Shown in pieces: positions 37,780 through 48,314 of a stretch of 64,000 nt of DNA. A program made the translations under genes and the position numbers. The notes under the pieces were generated by a model. It did not search any database and was not told where the DNA came from. It worked only from the letters and a program-made list of their open reading frames with translations. Source of the stretch: Curvibacter sp. GWA2_64_110 (GTDB lineage: Bacteria; Pseudomonadota; Gammaproteobacteria; Burkholderiales; Burkholderiaceae_C); contig MGPC01000018.1 in the NCBI GenBank assembly GCA_001797315.1, positions 124,001 through 188,000 of the forward strand. Reading direction: 5' to 3'. Within the stretch, counting starts at the first letter, position 1. Each line of letters begins with the position of its first letter.

Positions 37780-38810
37780 GCCGGCACCTCGATGCGCACC
37801 TGGAACACGCCGTCTTTCAGCACATGGCGGAACTGGCCCTGTACGTCGTGCAGCAGGTGCAGGCGGTCGCGCACGTTGTCGAGCGCTACACCATGGCCCT
37901 GCGCGCCGGGGCCGGCCGGCACGGTGTTGGTGACCTTGATCACCACGTTGGCGCCGCGCCGACGGGTGGAGATGCGGATCTGCGCGCCCTCCGGGCTGGG
38001 CTCAACGCCGTGGTGCACCGCGTTTTCCAGCAGCGGCTGCAGCAGCAGCGGCGGCAGGCGCGCGGCGTCGGCGGCCGGGTCGAGCGCCCACTCCAGCCGC
38101 AGGCGTTCGCCGAAGCGCACCTGCTCGATTTCCAGGTAATGCCGCGCCAGTGCAATCTCCTCGGCCAGCGTGACGGACTCGCCCTGGTCTGCCAAGGCAT
38201 GGCGGAACAGGTCGCTCAGGTCTTCCAGCAGCGCCTCGGCCCGCGCCGGCTCGGCACGCACCAGGGCGATGGCGCTGTTGAGGGTGTTGAAGAGGAAGTG
38301 CGGCCGGATGCGCGACTGCAGCTCGGCCAGCCGCGCCGTGGTGGCCGCCGGCGTCTTGCCGCGTTCGCGCAGGGCCAGCGCCCCCACCCCGGCGCCGGCG
38401 AGCAGGGCGCCGCTGGCGGCGCTGGCCAGCCAGGGCGGCACTTCAAGCAGGCCGGACATCACCAGCAGGCCACAGCCGTACAGGCCGGCCACGGCGCCCA
38501 GCGCCACGGCCGCGGCGTACTGGCCCGGCACCGGCAGGCGCGCCAGCAGGCGCCGGCCCGCGCAGGCCACCACCAGCCAGACCACCGTGGCCGGCAGGGC
38601 GGCGCCGGTGTAGAGCGACAGGCGGATCAGCCAGTCGACGAAGCTGGCGGCGCCGAACAGGGCCGCCACCGCCACCACCAGCTCGACGAACAGCACGGCA
38701 CGCAGGGCCACACCGACCTGGCAGGCGTTGAACAAGGGCGCCGGCACGGCAGATACCGCCGGCTCGGGGGCCAGTTCCTGGAAGGTCGATAAAATCTGGG
38801 TATCTTTCAT
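37776..38810 (-). CDS. LytS/AlgZ-type sensor histidine kinase
   Basis: The 344-aa protein has four hydrophobic segments in the first ~145 residues. The His-kinase motif [13 protein letters not shown] follows (phospho-acceptor His171), then an ATPase domain with [14 protein letters not shown]. It is of the short type without a large sensory domain, like AlgZ. The start at 38810 was chosen over an ATG eight codons upstream. It is divergent from argH across 146 bp. Confidence 0.92.
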   Translation of the reverse strand: MKDTQILSTFQELAPEPAVSAVPAPLFNACQVGVALRAVLFVELVVAVAALFGAASFVDWLIRLSLYTGAALPATVVWLVVACAGRRLLARLPVPGQYAAAVALGAVAGLYGCGLLVMSGLLEVPPWLASAASGALLAGAGVGALALRERGKTPAATTARLAELQSRIRPHFLFNTLNSAIALVRAEPARAEALLEDLSDLFRHALADQGESVTLAEEIALARHYLEIEQVRFGERLRLEWALDPAADAARLPPLLLQPLLENAVHHGVEPSPEGAQIRISTRRRGANVVIKVTNTVPAGPGAQGHGVALDNVRDRLHLLHDVQGQFRHVLKDGVFQVRIEVPA

Positions 38811-38956
38811 GCAGCGGATGGCAGGACCAGCCAAAGGGACCAGTCCACAAGGGCCAGGACCCGATTATTGGTGAAGTCCGGCCCCCTGCACAATCTGTAT
38901 TCATCCGACGTATTCACACGACAATGGGGTCCCCGCCCCATCCACCGCACGGCCCC

Positions 38957-40390
<1,434 letters not shown>

Positions 40391-40403
40391 AGGAGCCCGC
40401 ACC

Positions 40404-40871
40404 ATGAGCACCGCCACCACGCTTGCCTGGTCGCCCGAACTGGCGCTGGGCGACGCCCGCACCGACACCACACACGAGGAATTCGTCGAGCTGGTCAACG
40501 CCACCTCGGCCGCTGCGCCCGAAGCCCGGCTCGCGCTCTACCAGGAGTTGGTCCGTCACACGGTGGAACATTTCGCGCAGGAAGAACGCTGGATGACGGC
40601 CTGCGGCATCCCGCCCGATTTCTGCCACTTCTCGCAGCACAACAGCGTGCTGGAAGTGATGCGCGAAGTCGAACGCCGCGCACTCATCGGCGAGACGGCC
40701 CTGATCGACTCGATGCTCGAAGCGCTGGTGGAATGGTTCCCCCAGCACGCCCAGAGCATGGACGCCGGGCTGGTGAGCTACCTGGCGGAAAAGGGCTTCG
40801 ACACCGCCAGCGAAACCTTCAACAACAACACCCCCAACGAGACGACAGGAGTTCCTTCATGCCACCCGTGA
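40404..40871 (+). CDS. Bacteriohemerythrin
   Basis: The 155-aa protein has all seven di-iron ligands of hemerythrin in order: His24, His56, Glu60, His75, His79 (HFSQH), His115 and Asp120 (HAQSMD). It would bind O2 reversibly. AGGAG precedes the ATG, 13 bases after argH. The last 13 bases overlap the start of the following FMN-dependent dehydrogenase, whose Shine-Dalgarno lies inside this gene, so expression is probably coupled. The C-terminal ~25 residues are low-complexity (FNNNTPNETTG). Confidence 0.92.
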   Translation: MSTATTLAWSPELALGDARTDTTHEEFVELVNATSAAAPEARLALYQELVRHTVEHFAQEERWMTACGIPPDFCHFSQHNSVLEVMREVERRALIGETALIDSMLEALVEWFPQHAQSMDAGLVSYLAEKGFDTASETFNNNTPNETTGVPSCHP

Positions 40872-42019
40872 TCACCAACATCGAAGACCTGCGCGTGCTG
40901 GCGCAAAAACGCGTGCCGCGCATGTTCTACGACTACGCTGACAGCGGCTCCTGGACCGAGAGCACCTACCGCGCCAATGAAAGCGACTTCCAGAAGATCA
41001 AGCTGCGCCAGCGCGTGGCCGTCAACATGGAAGGCCGCACCACACGCAGCACCATGGTCGGCCAGGAGGTGGCGATGCCGGTGGCCATTGCCCCGGTGGG
41101 CCTGACCGGCATGCAGCACGCCGACGGCGAGATCATGGCGGCGCGCGCGGCCAAGGCCTTCGGCATCCCGTTCACGCTCTCGACCATGAGCATCTGCTCG
41201 ATCGAGGACGTGGCCAAGGGCACCGACGGCCACCCGTTCTGGTTCCAGCTCTACGTCATGAAGGACCGCGACTTCATCGAGCGCCTGATCGACCGCGCCA
41301 AGGCGGCCAACTGCTCGGCGCTGGTCGTGACGCTGGACCTGCAGATCCTGGGCCAGCGCCACAAGGACCTGAAGAACGGCCTGAGCGCACCGCCCAAGCT
41401 GACCATCGCCAACATGATCAACATCGCCACCAAGCCGCGCTGGGCACTGGGCATGCTGGGCACGCCGCGGCGCCAGTTCGGCAACATCGTCGGCCACGTC
41501 AAGGGCGTGGAGAACATGGGCTCGCTCTCGGCCTGGACGGCGCAGCAGTTCGACCCGCGCCTGAACTGGGGCGACGTGGAATGGATCAAGAAGCGCTGGG
41601 GCGGCAAGCTCATCCTCAAGGGCATCCAGGACGTGGAAGACGCCCGCCTGGCGGTGGACAGCGGCGCCGATGCGCTGATCGTCTCCAACCACGGCGGCCG
41701 CCAGCTCGACGGCGCGGAGTCCAGCATCAACGCGCTGCCGGCCATCGTCGAAGCGGTGGGCAATCGCATCGAGGTGCACATGGACGGCGGCATCCGCTCC
41801 GGCCAGGACGTGCTCAAGGCGCGCGCCCTGGGTGCCAAGGGCACCTACATCGGCCGCTCCATGGTCTACGGCCTGGGCGCCATGGGCGAGGCCGGCGTGG
41901 CCAAGGCGCTGCAGATCATCCGCAACGAGCTCGACCTCACCATGGCCTTCTGCGGCCACACCGACATCAACACGGTGGACCGCAGCATCCTGCTGCCGGG
42001 CACCTACCCGACGGCCTGA
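40859..42019 (+). CDS. lldD: FMN-dependent alpha-hydroxy acid dehydrogenase (L-lactate dehydrogenase-like)
   Basis: The 386-aa TIM-barrel protein has PVAIAPVGLTGMQHADGE, the active-site stretch LIVSNHGGRQLDGAESS (His and Arg) and VHMDGGIRSGQDVLKA for FMN phosphate binding. It oxidises L-lactate or a related 2-hydroxy acid and passes electrons to quinone or O2. It is coupled to the bacteriohemerythrin gene. The symbol is by family similarity; glycolate or mandelate cannot be excluded as substrate. Confidence 0.85.
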   Translation: MPPVITNIEDLRVLAQKRVPRMFYDYADSGSWTESTYRANESDFQKIKLRQRVAVNMEGRTTRSTMVGQEVAMPVAIAPVGLTGMQHADGEIMAARAAKAFGIPFTLSTMSICSIEDVAKGTDGHPFWFQLYVMKDRDFIERLIDRAKAANCSALVVTLDLQILGQRHKDLKNGLSAPPKLTIANMINIATKPRWALGMLGTPRRQFGNIVGHVKGVENMGSLSAWTAQQFDPRLNWGDVEWIKKRWGGKLILKGIQDVEDARLAVDSGADALIVSNHGGRQLDGAESSINALPAIVEAVGNRIEVHMDGGIRSGQDVLKARALGAKGTYIGRSMVYGLGAMGEAGVAKALQIIRNELDLTMAFCGHTDINTVDRSILLPGTYPTA

Positions 42020-42041
42020 TCGTCTGGCACAAGGTGCAGGC

Positions 42042-42626
42042 TCAAGCGGCCTGCACCTCCAGCTGGTACAGACCCCAGGGGCACTGGGCGAAGCGCTCGG
42101 GCAGCGGCTTGGTCGCCATGTCGGGGTAGCGGTCGGCATCGAACACGGCCCACAGCGGACCCAGGCCGCCCAGCGCCATCGGCTGGCCATCCAGATGGGT
42201 GGCGACGATGAAGCGGTACTGGCGCGCCTGCGCCAGGCTCAGTGTGACGGTGTAGCCGTCAACGGCGCGCATCAGCAGCCTGGCACCCTCGCCCACGGCC
42301 GCGCCGGTTGCTTTCACCACGTCGCTCAGCAGCGGCCCTTGGAGCGTGTGCACCTTGGCGTCGTATTCCAGCGTGGGGCGGATGGTGACGGCCGGTAGGC
42401 GGCTGAGGGCATCGAAGTCGAACACATGCGCCTTGTCGAACGTGATCTGCTGCTTGGCCATCATCTGGTCCAGTGCCTTGTCGAGCGGGCCACGGTTGCC
42501 GCGGCCGATGGCGCCGGTGACGGTCAGCAGGCCGGGGCCACCGCGATGGCGGCGGGCCGGGGCGGCCAGGGCCGGGATGGACAAGGTCGCGCTGCCGACA
42601 GCGGCCAGAAAATCGCGTTTTTTCAT
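42042..42626 (-). CDS. Small secreted protein with molybdopterin-oxidoreductase-like domain
   Basis: The 194-aa protein has an N-terminal signal (MKKRDFLAAVGSATLSIPAL) and a domain resembling the sulfite-oxidase molybdopterin-binding fold (GPLLSDVVKATGA, LLMRAVDGYTVTLSL, ATHLDGQPM). The usual molybdenum-ligand Cys segment is absent; the only Cys is near the C-terminus (FAQCPWGLYQLEV). It may therefore not carry Moco. It is convergent with the preceding dehydrogenase gene and divergent from dinB. Confidence 0.7.
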   Translation of the reverse strand: MKKRDFLAAVGSATLSIPALAAPARRHRGGPGLLTVTGAIGRGNRGPLDKALDQMMAKQQITFDKAHVFDFDALSRLPAVTIRPTLEYDAKVHTLQGPLLSDVVKATGAAVGEGARLLMRAVDGYTVTLSLAQARQYRFIVATHLDGQPMALGGLGPLWAVFDADRYPDMATKPLPERFAQCPWGLYQLEVQAA

Positions 42627-42687
42627 GTCAACTCCTGAGCGGGGGTGGGACAGCATCGCGCTGCATTCTGCGCGCTATGCTTGGCCG

Positions 42688-43959
42688 GTGTCTACTTCAC
42701 CCGCGTCTGCCCCGCCCCCGCCGCGCCCGATCCGCCGCATCGCCCACCTCGACATGGATGCGTTCTACGCCTCGGTCGAGCTGCTGCGCTACCCGCAGCT
42801 CAAGGGCCTGCCGGTGGTCATCGGCGGCAGCCGTCGCCGGCCTGACGACGCCCTGCTGCAACAGTACACCGAGGTGCTGCTGTCCGAGATTCCCGTCGCA
42901 GCATTTCCACTGTTGAAGGACTACACCGGTCGCGGCGTCATCACCACCGCCACCTATCCGGCGCGCCAGTTCGGCGTCGGCTCGGCCATGGGCCTGATGA
43001 AAGCCGCCAAGCTGTGCCCGCAGGCCATCCTGCTGCCGGTGGACTTCGACGAGTACCGCCAGTACTCGCGCCGGTTCAAGGACGTCATCACCGAGATCGC
43101 GCCGCTGATGGAAGACCGTGGCGTGGACGAGGTCTACATCGATTTCACCGAGGTGCCCGGCGGCCAGCGCGACGGCGGGCGCACCCTGGCGCGGCTGATC
43201 CAGAAAAGCATCCTGGAGGCCACCGGCCTGACCTGCTCCATCGGCGTGGCACCCAACAAGCTGCTGGCCAAGATGGCAAGCGAGTTCAACAAGCCCAAGG
43301 GCATTTCCATCGTCCTGCCGGACGATCTGCAGACACTGATCTGGCCGCTGCCCTGCCGCAAGATCAACGGCGTCGGCCCCAAGACCGACGTCAAGCTGCA
43401 GACACACGGCATCCACACCATCGGCGAACTGGCAGCACGCGAACCGGTCTGGCTGGTGGAACACTTCGGCAAAAGCTACGGCGCCTGGCTGCATGAGGCG
43501 GCCTGGGGCCGCGACGAGCGGCCGGTGGTGACCGAGAGCGAACCGGTGTCGGTGAGCCGCGAAACGACGTTTGAGCGCGACCTGCACGCCGTGCGCGACA
43601 AGGCCGAGCTGGGCGCCGTCTTCACCTGGCTGTGCGAGCGCGTGGCGGCCGACCTGCAACGCAAAGGTTATGTGGGCAAGACCATCGGCATCAAGCTGCG
43701 CTACGACGACTTCAAGAGCGTGACGCGCGACCAGACCATCGCCCACTACACGGCGGACGCCAAGACCATCCGCCAGGCCGCCGGCCAGTGCCTCAAGCGT
43801 GTGGACCTGACGCGCCGGCTGCGCCTGCTGGGGGTGCGGGTGGGCTCGCTGCTGCGCTCGGACGAGGCGCCGGATTTGATACCAAAACAGGCCTCAGACC
43901 TTACCAATGCTGCGCTGATAGCTATGGATTCAGGAGCAAAAACCGGGTCGCTGTTCTGA
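42688..43959 (+). CDS. dinB: DNA polymerase IV
   Basis: The 423-aa Y-family polymerase has the metal-binding HLDMDAF (Asp22, Asp24), EDRGVDEVYID, IGVAPNKLLAKMAS and NGVGPKTDVKL. It copies damaged templates. A GTG at 42688 was taken as start because the family N-terminus follows; an in-frame ATG at 42625 is possible but overlaps the preceding divergent gene. An insertion at about 48-78 (RRRPDDALLQQYTEVLLSEI onward) appears typical of the betaproteobacterial form. The last ~30 residues come from the dispersed repeat, replacing a clear beta-clamp motif. Confidence 0.92.
   Translation: MSTSPASAPPPPRPIRRIAHLDMDAFYASVELLRYPQLKGLPVVIGGSRRRPDDALLQQYTEVLLSEIPVAAFPLLKDYTGRGVITTATYPARQFGVGSAMGLMKAAKLCPQAILLPVDFDEYRQYSRRFKDVITEIAPLMEDRGVDEVYIDFTEVPGGQRDGGRTLARLIQKSILEATGLTCSIGVAPNKLLAKMASEFNKPKGISIVLPDDLQTLIWPLPCRKINGVGPKTDVKLQTHGIHTIGELAAREPVWLVEHFGKSYGAWLHEAAWGRDERPVVTESEPVSVSRETTFERDLHAVRDKAELGAVFTWLCERVAADLQRKGYVGKTIGIKLRYDDFKSVTRDQTIAHYTADAKTIRQAAGQCLKRVDLTRRLRLLGVRVGSLLRSDEAPDLIPKQASDLTNAALIAMDSGAKTGSLF
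43876..43940 (+). repeat. Dispersed 17-bp-core element, copy 7 (dinB 3' end)
   Basis: The core GCTATGGATTCAGGAGC (43921-43937) is preceded by GCTGCGCTGATA and by an AT-richer stretch with TTTGATACCAAAACAGG. It is read in frame as the DinB C-terminal tail (AALIAMDSGAKTG) up to the stop. Confidence 0.65.
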
Positions 43960-43984
43960 ACCTGAGGGGCGCGGGTCAGCACCG

Positions 43985-44013
43985 TTGACAGAAGCTGACG
44001 CCAAACTTACATT
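43985..44013 (+). promoter_or_regulatory. Sigma-70-type promoter before the 92-aa gene
   Basis: TTGACA (43985-43990) and TACATT (44008-44013) are separated by exactly 17 bases. The Shine-Dalgarno AGGAGG and ATG follow at 44026-44039. Confidence 0.55.
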
Positions 44014-44036
44014 GAGACCTCGTTCAGGAGGTCCCC

Positions 44037-44315
44037 ATGAACCACCCCCTCACGCTGATGGAAATCCATCGCATCAAGCGATGGCATGTGGCGCACCGGG
44101 CCGAGCACCCGCTGGAATACGAGTTGTGGGATGCCGTGCTTTGCCTGTGGCTGATGGGCTGGGTCGGCTGGTTGCCGGCCTTCGCGCTCGATGCGCTCTG
44201 GGCTTGCCCGCTGTGCCTGCTGGGCATGGGCACACCGCGGCTGTACGTGGCCTGGCGCCGGCACGCGCACCGGCTGCAGCGCCTGCGGTGCGACTGGCTC
44301 GGCAGCGCCAGCTAA
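44037..44315 (+). CDS. Small membrane-associated protein, unknown
   Basis: The 92-aa protein begins MNHPLTLMEIHRIKRWHVAH. It has one or two hydrophobic segments (about 29-62, including LWLMGWVGWLPAFALDALWA) and a basic C-terminus rich in Arg and His. The family is not recognised. A perfect AGGAGG and a well-spaced promoter precede it, which makes it a convincing gene. It is convergent with the next gene, with only 4 bases between the stops. Confidence 0.7.
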   Translation: MNHPLTLMEIHRIKRWHVAHRAEHPLEYELWDAVLCLWLMGWVGWLPAFALDALWACPLCLLGMGTPRLYVAWRRHAHRLQRLRCDWLGSAS

Positions 44316-44319
44316 CGCT

Positions 44320-44775
44320 TCAAGCCACCTCGATGTCGTCCTGATGGTTGGCCACGTGAAACGCGTGGGCCAGGGCGAAATCGGCCCGGCTCAGCGCCCC
44401 ATAGGCAAAGTGCGGTTGGAGCGCACCGGTGTGGGCCTGGAAGCGCGTGACCGCCGCGCGCAGGCGAGCCGCGCCGGGCTGCCAGTCCTCCAGCTGCGCC
44501 AGCGCTGGTGCGCCAGGAATCGGCTCCGTCAGGCCGTGGCTCATGCGGCCACGCCACTTGAAAAAGGCAAAGGCCGCCGAGCCGGCGGTGGCTTGGAACA
44601 GCGCGCTTTTCGGTGCGGGGAAACCATCCAGGCTCATCTCGATGCTTTGCGCCAGGTGCTCGAGCACGGCCCGCATCGTCCACGCATTGGTGCTGCGCAC
44701 CCGGGTGGCACGCTCGAGCCGGTCGAGCCAGCGCAGCACGTCGTCCAGGGATTGAACTTTAGGAATGTCGGCCAT
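44320..44775 (-). CDS. DUF1569 (DinB-like four-helix) family protein
   Basis: From ATG 44775, which has a good GGAGG four bases upstream, this encodes 151 aa. WTMRAVLEHLAQSIEMSLDG and the C-terminal HAFHVANHQDDI give the paired histidines expected of the DinB/YfiT-like metal-binding helical fold seen in DUF1569. A longer form from 44829 would add a Tat-like leader (MNRRHYLVLQTSLLAGG), seen in some family members; the two starts cannot be separated here. The function is unknown. Confidence 0.72.
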   Translation of the reverse strand: MADIPKVQSLDDVLRWLDRLERATRVRSTNAWTMRAVLEHLAQSIEMSLDGFPAPKSALFQATAGSAAFAFFKWRGRMSHGLTEPIPGAPALAQLEDWQPGAARLRAAVTRFQAHTGALQPHFAYGALSRADFALAHAFHVANHQDDIEVA

Positions 44776-44916
44776 GGCGCCTCCGGCGAGCAAGCTCGTC
44801 TGTAGAACAAGGTAGTGTCTGCGATTCATCGTGAAGGGCGCCGTGTTTCGCGCAGGTGACTGTCGAAGAACGGCCCGCTCGATTACAGTTTAACCATCCC
44901 TACTGCCGCTGCCGCC

Positions 44917-45753
44917 ATGAACTGCTTCACGCTCACCGTCACCGACCACATCGCCCACCTGGTGCTGAACCGCCCGGAGGCGATGAACACCATGCACCCG
45001 CTGTTCTGGCGCGAGCTCGACGCCGTGCTGATGCAGCTGCACGCCAGCGGCGAGGCGCGCGTGCTGGTCATCAGCAGCACCGGCAAGCACTTCAGTGCCG
45101 GCATGGCGCTGGAAACCTTCAGCGGCGCGGTGCAACTGAACGACAAGACACCCGAGGGCCGCGCCGCCGTCTTCGACCTGCTGACCGACATGCAGGCCAC
45201 CTTCACCAAGCTGGAGACGCTGCGCATCCCGGTGATCGCCGCCATCCAGGGCGGCTGCATCGGCGGCGCAGTGGACATGGTGAGCGCCTGCTGCCTGCGC
45301 TACGCCACGCGTGATGCCTTCTTCTGCATCCAGGAAATCAACATCGGCATGGTGGCCGACGTCGGCACGCTGCAACGGCTGCCCAAGCTCATGCCGCTGG
45401 GCGTGGTGAAGGAGCTGGCCTACACCGGCCGCCGCCTGCCGGCAGCGCAGGCGCTCGGTTACGGCCTGGTGAACCAGGTGTTCGACACACCGGAAGCGCT
45501 GCTGGCCGCTGCGCTGCAGACGGCCCAGGAGATTGCGACCAAGCCGCCGGTGGCGATCTGGGGCACCAAGCAGGCACTGCACTACGCACGCGACCACGGC
45601 GTCGACGACGCGCTCAAGCAGATGGGCTGGCTGCAGGGCGCGATCTGGAGCAATAAGCATGTGCTGGAGGCCGTGACGGCCATGAAGGAAAAGCGCGGCG
45701 GCAACTTCCCGCCGCTGGCGCCACTGCAATCCTTCAAGGAAATTGGCCAGTAG
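44917..45753 (+). CDS. Delta(3,5)-delta(2,4)-dienoyl-CoA isomerase-like enoyl-CoA hydratase/isomerase
   Basis: The 278-aa crotonase-fold protein has the oxyanion-hole segment HFSAGMALETF and QGGCIGGAVDMVSACC. The stretch EINIGMVADVGTLQRLP closely resembles mammalian ECH1. The three ECH1 catalytic acids (Asp in GAVDMV, Glu in IQEIN, Asp in VADVG) are all present, so the isomerase reaction in unsaturated fatty-acid oxidation is more likely than plain hydration. It stands alone and is convergent with queF. Confidence 0.82.
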   Translation: MNCFTLTVTDHIAHLVLNRPEAMNTMHPLFWRELDAVLMQLHASGEARVLVISSTGKHFSAGMALETFSGAVQLNDKTPEGRAAVFDLLTDMQATFTKLETLRIPVIAAIQGGCIGGAVDMVSACCLRYATRDAFFCIQEINIGMVADVGTLQRLPKLMPLGVVKELAYTGRRLPAAQALGYGLVNQVFDTPEALLAAALQTAQEIATKPPVAIWGTKQALHYARDHGVDDALKQMGWLQGAIWSNKHVLEAVTAMKEKRGGNFPPLAPLQSFKEIGQ

Positions 45754-45767
45754 CCCTTGCCGAATAA

Positions 45768-45806
45768 GCGCCAGAAGCTAATTTTTTGATAGCAAACTAC
45801 TGGCGC
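45768..45806. repeat. Dispersed 17-bp-core element, copy 8 (queF stop)
   Basis: The core GCTAATTTTTTGATAGC (45777-45793; GCTATCAAAAAATTAGC on the minus strand) is enclosed by GCGCCAG (45768-45774) and CTGGCGC (45800-45806), which pair. The queF stop codon (45799-45797) and its last codon lie inside. The hairpin with T and A runs could serve as a bidirectional terminator for the two convergent genes. Confidence 0.7.
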
Positions 45807-46654
45807 GCCGTGCGCACGTTGGCCGGCAGCGCCTGCGGATGGCTGGTGCGCCAGGGGTTGATGTCCAGCCCGCCGCGCCGGGTGTAGCGCGCATAGACCG
45901 TCAGCTTGGCCGGCTTGCAGCGCGTCCACACGTCCATGAAGATGCGCTCCACGCACTGCTCGTGGAACTCGTTGTGGTTGCGAAAGCTCACGATGTACTG
46001 CAACAGACCTTCCTGCTCGATCTGTGGCCCGCTGTAGCTGATCTGCACGCTGGCCCAGTCGGGCTGGCCGGTCACCAGGCAGTTGCTCTTGAGCAGGTTG
46101 CTGGTCAGCACCTCGCTGACCGGCTGCTCGTCGAAGGCGGCCGTCAGCAACTCGGGCGCCGGCGTGTACTGCGTGCACTCCACCTCCAGCCGGTCCAGGT
46201 TCAGGCCGTCGAGTTCGTGGATCGGCTCGCGGTCGAACAGCTCGGGTCCGATCAGCTTGACGCCCACCGTGCCCGTCTTGTCCGAGCCGCGCCACACCGC
46301 CTCGCTGATGTCGGCGCGAATACGTGCTTGGACCTCGGCCGCATCGGCAAACTTGGTGTTGTTGAAGCTGTTGAGGTAGAGCTTGAAGGACTTGCTCTCC
46401 ACGATGTTGGGCGTCTCGCACGGCACGGTGATGTGCGCCAGCGCCACCTGCGGCTTGCCGCGCGCATTCAGCCAGCTCAGCTCGTAGGCCGTCCACAGGT
46501 CGGCGCCGAGGAAAGGCAGCGTGGCCCCCTCATTGATGTTGAGGCCAATCTCTTCGCGTTTGGCGATGCGGGCGATCGGGTAGAGCAGCGCGGCGTCGTA
46601 CTGGTCGACATACGGGACCGCCTTGCCGAGCAGGGAGTTTTCGGGTGTGGTCAT
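45797..46654 (-). CDS. queF: NADPH-dependent 7-cyano-7-deazaguanine reductase
   Basis: The 285-aa protein is the long, two-domain QueF type. It has the conserved [16 protein letters not shown] with the catalytic Cys and Asp, and [15 protein letters not shown] for NADPH/substrate binding. It reduces preQ0 to preQ1 for queuosine. It is about 11 kb from queD-queE. Its 3' end runs into a repeat-derived hairpin. Confidence 0.96.
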   Translation of the reverse strand: MTTPENSLLGKAVPYVDQYDAALLYPIARIAKREEIGLNINEGATLPFLGADLWTAYELSWLNARGKPQVALAHITVPCETPNIVESKSFKLYLNSFNNTKFADAAEVQARIRADISEAVWRGSDKTGTVGVKLIGPELFDREPIHELDGLNLDRLEVECTQYTPAPELLTAAFDEQPVSEVLTSNLLKSNCLVTGQPDWASVQISYSGPQIEQEGLLQYIVSFRNHNEFHEQCVERIFMDVWTRCKPAKLTVYARYTRRGGLDINPWRTSHPQALPANVRTARQ

Positions 46655-46668
46655 TTGCGTGCTCCTGT

Positions 46669-47445
46669 TCAGTCCTGCAGCTTGCGGCGGAAGACAAGAC
46701 GATCAGGCACCGAGGCCGCAGCATCGAAGGCATAACCTTCCAGATTGAACTTCTCCAGCTGCTTCGGCGTGCTGACGCGGTGGGTGGCGGCGTAGCGTGC
46801 CATCAGGCCGCGCGCGCGCTTGGCCAGGAAGCTGATGATCTTGTACTTGCCGCCCTTGTAGTCTTCAAACACGCATCCGATCACGCGTGCCTTCAGGACC
46901 TTCTGGTCGACCGACTTGAAATACTCCTGCGACGCCAGGTTCACTACCACCGGCGTCTTGTCGGCCTGCAGGCGCTGGTTCAGATAATCGGCAATCTGGG
47001 TGCCCCAGAACTTGTAGAGGTTGTTGCCTTTTGCGTTGGCCAGCTGGGTACCCATCTCCAGCCGGTAGGGCTGCATCCAGTCCAGCGGCCGCAGCACGCC
47101 GTACAGGCCGCTCAGGATGCAGACATGCTCCTGCGCCCAGGCCAGATCGTCGGCCTTGAGCGTCCGGGCGTCCAGACCTTCGTAGACATCGCCGTTGAAG
47201 GCCAGCACCGCCTGCTTGGCGTTCTTGGCTGTGAACTTCGGGCTCCAGGCCTGGTAGCGCGCCACGTTCAGGCCCGACAGCGCATCGCTGAGACTCATCA
47301 GCTCGGCAATGTCCTGCGGCGACTTCTCACGCAGCAGGCCGATCAGCTCGGCCGACTGCTTGACGAACAGCGGCTGCGTGTGCGGCACGTCGCCGGCGGG
47401 GGTGTCGTAGTCGAGGGATTTGGCGGGAGACAACAAAAAGAGCAT
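46669..47445 (-). CDS. yaaA: YaaA/DUF328 family peroxide-stress protein
   Basis: The 258-aa protein starts [13 protein letters not shown] and contains [24 protein letters not shown] and [12 protein letters not shown], all typical of YaaA. In E. coli YaaA lowers free iron during H2O2 stress and binds DNA. The ATG at 47445 matches the family N-terminus; three codons further upstream are open. It lies 14 bases before queF and may share its transcript. Confidence 0.93.
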   Translation of the reverse strand: MLFLLSPAKSLDYDTPAGDVPHTQPLFVKQSAELIGLLREKSPQDIAELMSLSDALSGLNVARYQAWSPKFTAKNAKQAVLAFNGDVYEGLDARTLKADDLAWAQEHVCILSGLYGVLRPLDWMQPYRLEMGTQLANAKGNNLYKFWGTQIADYLNQRLQADKTPVVVNLASQEYFKSVDQKVLKARVIGCVFEDYKGGKYKIISFLAKRARGLMARYAATHRVSTPKQLEKFNLEGYAFDAAASVPDRLVFRRKLQD

Positions 47446-47487
47446 GACAGACAATTCAAGGGCGGGAAAATGAAAGTAAGAAGCCGC

Positions 47488-48261
47488 TTACTTCAGCGAC
47501 TGCAGGTGACGGAACTGGGTGGTCGCATTGAATTCATTGCCCCGCTCCCTGCGCTTGTACTGCAGCAGATCGCCGGTCTTGAATATCGTGCCTTGCATCG
47601 CGAAGTCCTGCTTGACGATGAAAGTATCCCATTCTTCAATGTGATCCAGCACATCACTTCGATAAACCACCAAGCGCCCGCCTTGCCGCAACTCCCAGGT
47701 GGCGACCAGGGGATTCTTGCGCTGGGGTGCCACATCGGCTGCCGTGACAAACGGACAAGCCACCTGTCCCAGGATTTGCGCGACGCGCATCTCGTTGGGT
47801 TCGAAAAAAGCAACCGATTCACATTTCATCACCAGCCCTCCCGGGCGAGGCGCCTGTACTTGCGGACCATAGCGCAACTTCTGAGAAGACTCCGGGTAGA
47901 CCCAAGCCCCCAGAATGTCAGCCGCCACGGCGGTACGCAGCTCTGTGCGGTTGGGCGAGAAGGGGCAAGGGTATTTGGACCACATGGCGCGAGCAACCTT
48001 CTCATTGCCCGTCTGGTCGACAGCAGCCAGTTCCGGCTGATCGGCGAGCAACTCCCGCCGCACATCGAAGACCGTCGAGGCGCGCTGCAGGCAAATGGTT
48101 TTGCCGCCATGGGTCTTGAGCATGTAAAGCACATGGTAGGCCAGAGCATCCGGTGTTTCTGTCTGCGCAAGTACCAGCGGCGACATGATGGCCAAGCCCA
48201 GCAGCGCCGAAATCCGGAAAAGACGAGCCAGGATATTCATCGTCGCTGTCTGTTTTCTCAT
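47488..48261 (-). CDS. Secreted protein of unknown function
   Basis: The 257-aa protein has a signal peptide (hydrophobic ARLFRISALLGLAIMSPLVLAQ, cleavage after about residue 33) and five cysteines after it, several likely to form disulphides in the periplasm. No domain was recognised. GC content is lower than in neighbours and no close operon partner exists. ATG codons at 48261 and 48240 are both plausible; AAGGG lies about ten bases before the first. Confidence 0.7.
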   Translation of the reverse strand: MRKQTATMNILARLFRISALLGLAIMSPLVLAQTETPDALAYHVLYMLKTHGGKTICLQRASTVFDVRRELLADQPELAAVDQTGNEKVARAMWSKYPCPFSPNRTELRTAVAADILGAWVYPESSQKLRYGPQVQAPRPGGLVMKCESVAFFEPNEMRVAQILGQVACPFVTAADVAPQRKNPLVATWELRQGGRLVVYRSDVLDHIEEWDTFIVKQDFAMQGTIFKTGDLLQYKRRERGNEFNATTQFRHLQSLK

Positions 48262-48314
48262 GAATGATTTTCCCTTCTTAGTACGTTCTCGTCTGGATTG
48301 GATAATTCAACAAC

